DNA from: Spirochaetia bacterium
GTDB taxonomy: Bacteria > Spirochaetota > Spirochaetia > Treponematales > Treponemataceae
Reading direction: 5' to 3'
Assembly: GCA_900769325.1 (NCBI GenBank)
Contig: CAAGGF010000113.1
Coordinates: 1 to 5,334 of the forward strand
DNA length: 5,334 nucleotides
Shown in pieces: positions 5,259 through 5,334 of this stretch (positions are counted from its first letter, which is position 1; every line of letters begins with the position of its first letter). The position numbers and the translations under genes are program-made. The notes beneath the pieces were generated by a model. The model was not told where the DNA came from and did not search any database. It worked only from the letters and a program-made list of their open reading frames with translations.

Positions 5259-5334
5259 ATGAAAATTTATGTAAACAAAGAACTTGAAAAACAATGGGAA
5301 GAAGCGTCGCTTTCCAACAACTTCATTTTCTGCA
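5259..5334 (+). CDS. Start of an Rpn/PD-(D/E)XK nuclease family gene (partial)
   Basis: Only the first 25 codons lie in the window. The start is clear: AGGGAG at 5248-5253 is five bases from ATG 5259. The peptide has a basic and acidic beginning (MKIYVNKELEKQWEEA) and then LSNNFIFC. This resembles the opening of the Rpn/PDDEXK_2 family (often annotated as 'PD-(D/E)XK nuclease family transposase'), where 'L(T/S)xDFxFCKVM' precedes the nuclease fold. Those proteins are DNA nucleases linked to recombination and spread widely in Treponema and gut bacteria. The assignment rests on one short motif, because the catalytic residues lie outside the window. The gene is transcribed away from the lipoprotein cluster and borders the intergenic repeats. 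Confidence 0.6.
   Translation, partial: MKIYVNKELEKQWEEASLSNNFIFC

Overview
The window looks like a Treponema-type spirochete chromosome, probably a host-associated (gut, rumen or oral) species. This is inferred from the gene families: a lipoprotein ending in a formylglycine-generating-enzyme/sulfatase-modifying-factor (SUMF1) domain joined to bacterial surface repeats, a large fibronectin-type-III-like lipoprotein, an outer-membrane beta-barrel protein, and the start of an Rpn/PD-(D/E)XK family gene. AT-rich spacers and a 'GTCATTCCGAACTTGTTTCGGAAT' type intergenic repeat (written here only to show the family) fit the same picture. The species cannot be fixed from the sequence alone.

Layout. 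Three genes lie head to tail on the minus strand and would be transcribed from right to left. First comes a 775-residue lipoprotein built of FN3-like beta-sandwich units (4585 down to 2258). Next is a 211-residue exported beta-barrel protein (2109 down to 1474). Last is a 432-residue SUMF1-domain lipoprotein (1414 down to 116). The 148 bases between the first two genes hold a compact RNA fold whose G-U pairs work only on the minus strand. The 59 bases between the second and third hold an inverted repeat that is also found upstream of the first gene. Left of the SUMF1 gene, bases 1-45 may be the start of another minus-strand gene. Bases 4586-5258 carry no convincing gene. They contain the second inverted repeat, a 7-base tandem repeat and a composite palindromic repeat. 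At 5259 an Rpn/PDDEXK-like gene starts on the plus strand and runs off the window.

How the genes may work together. All three complete products carry export signals: two lipoprotein signals and one signal-peptidase-I type. Together they would form a cell-envelope set of two lipid-anchored surface or periplasmic beta-rich proteins with an outer-membrane barrel between them. The two lipoprotein genes share a 20-base upstream block with one mismatch, which suggests common control. The SUMF1 protein stops exactly at the RGGSWY motif, where relatives continue for roughly 25-35 residues to a GFR(V) ending. In spirochetes that missing segment is the part diversified by diversity-generating retroelements in some relatives (for example TvpA of T. 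denticola). No reverse transcriptase or template repeat is visible here.

The strongest leads are the cut SUMF1 tail with its GC-rich end, the twin inverted repeats, the strand-specific RNA fold, and a palindromic repeat split by a 62-base insert.
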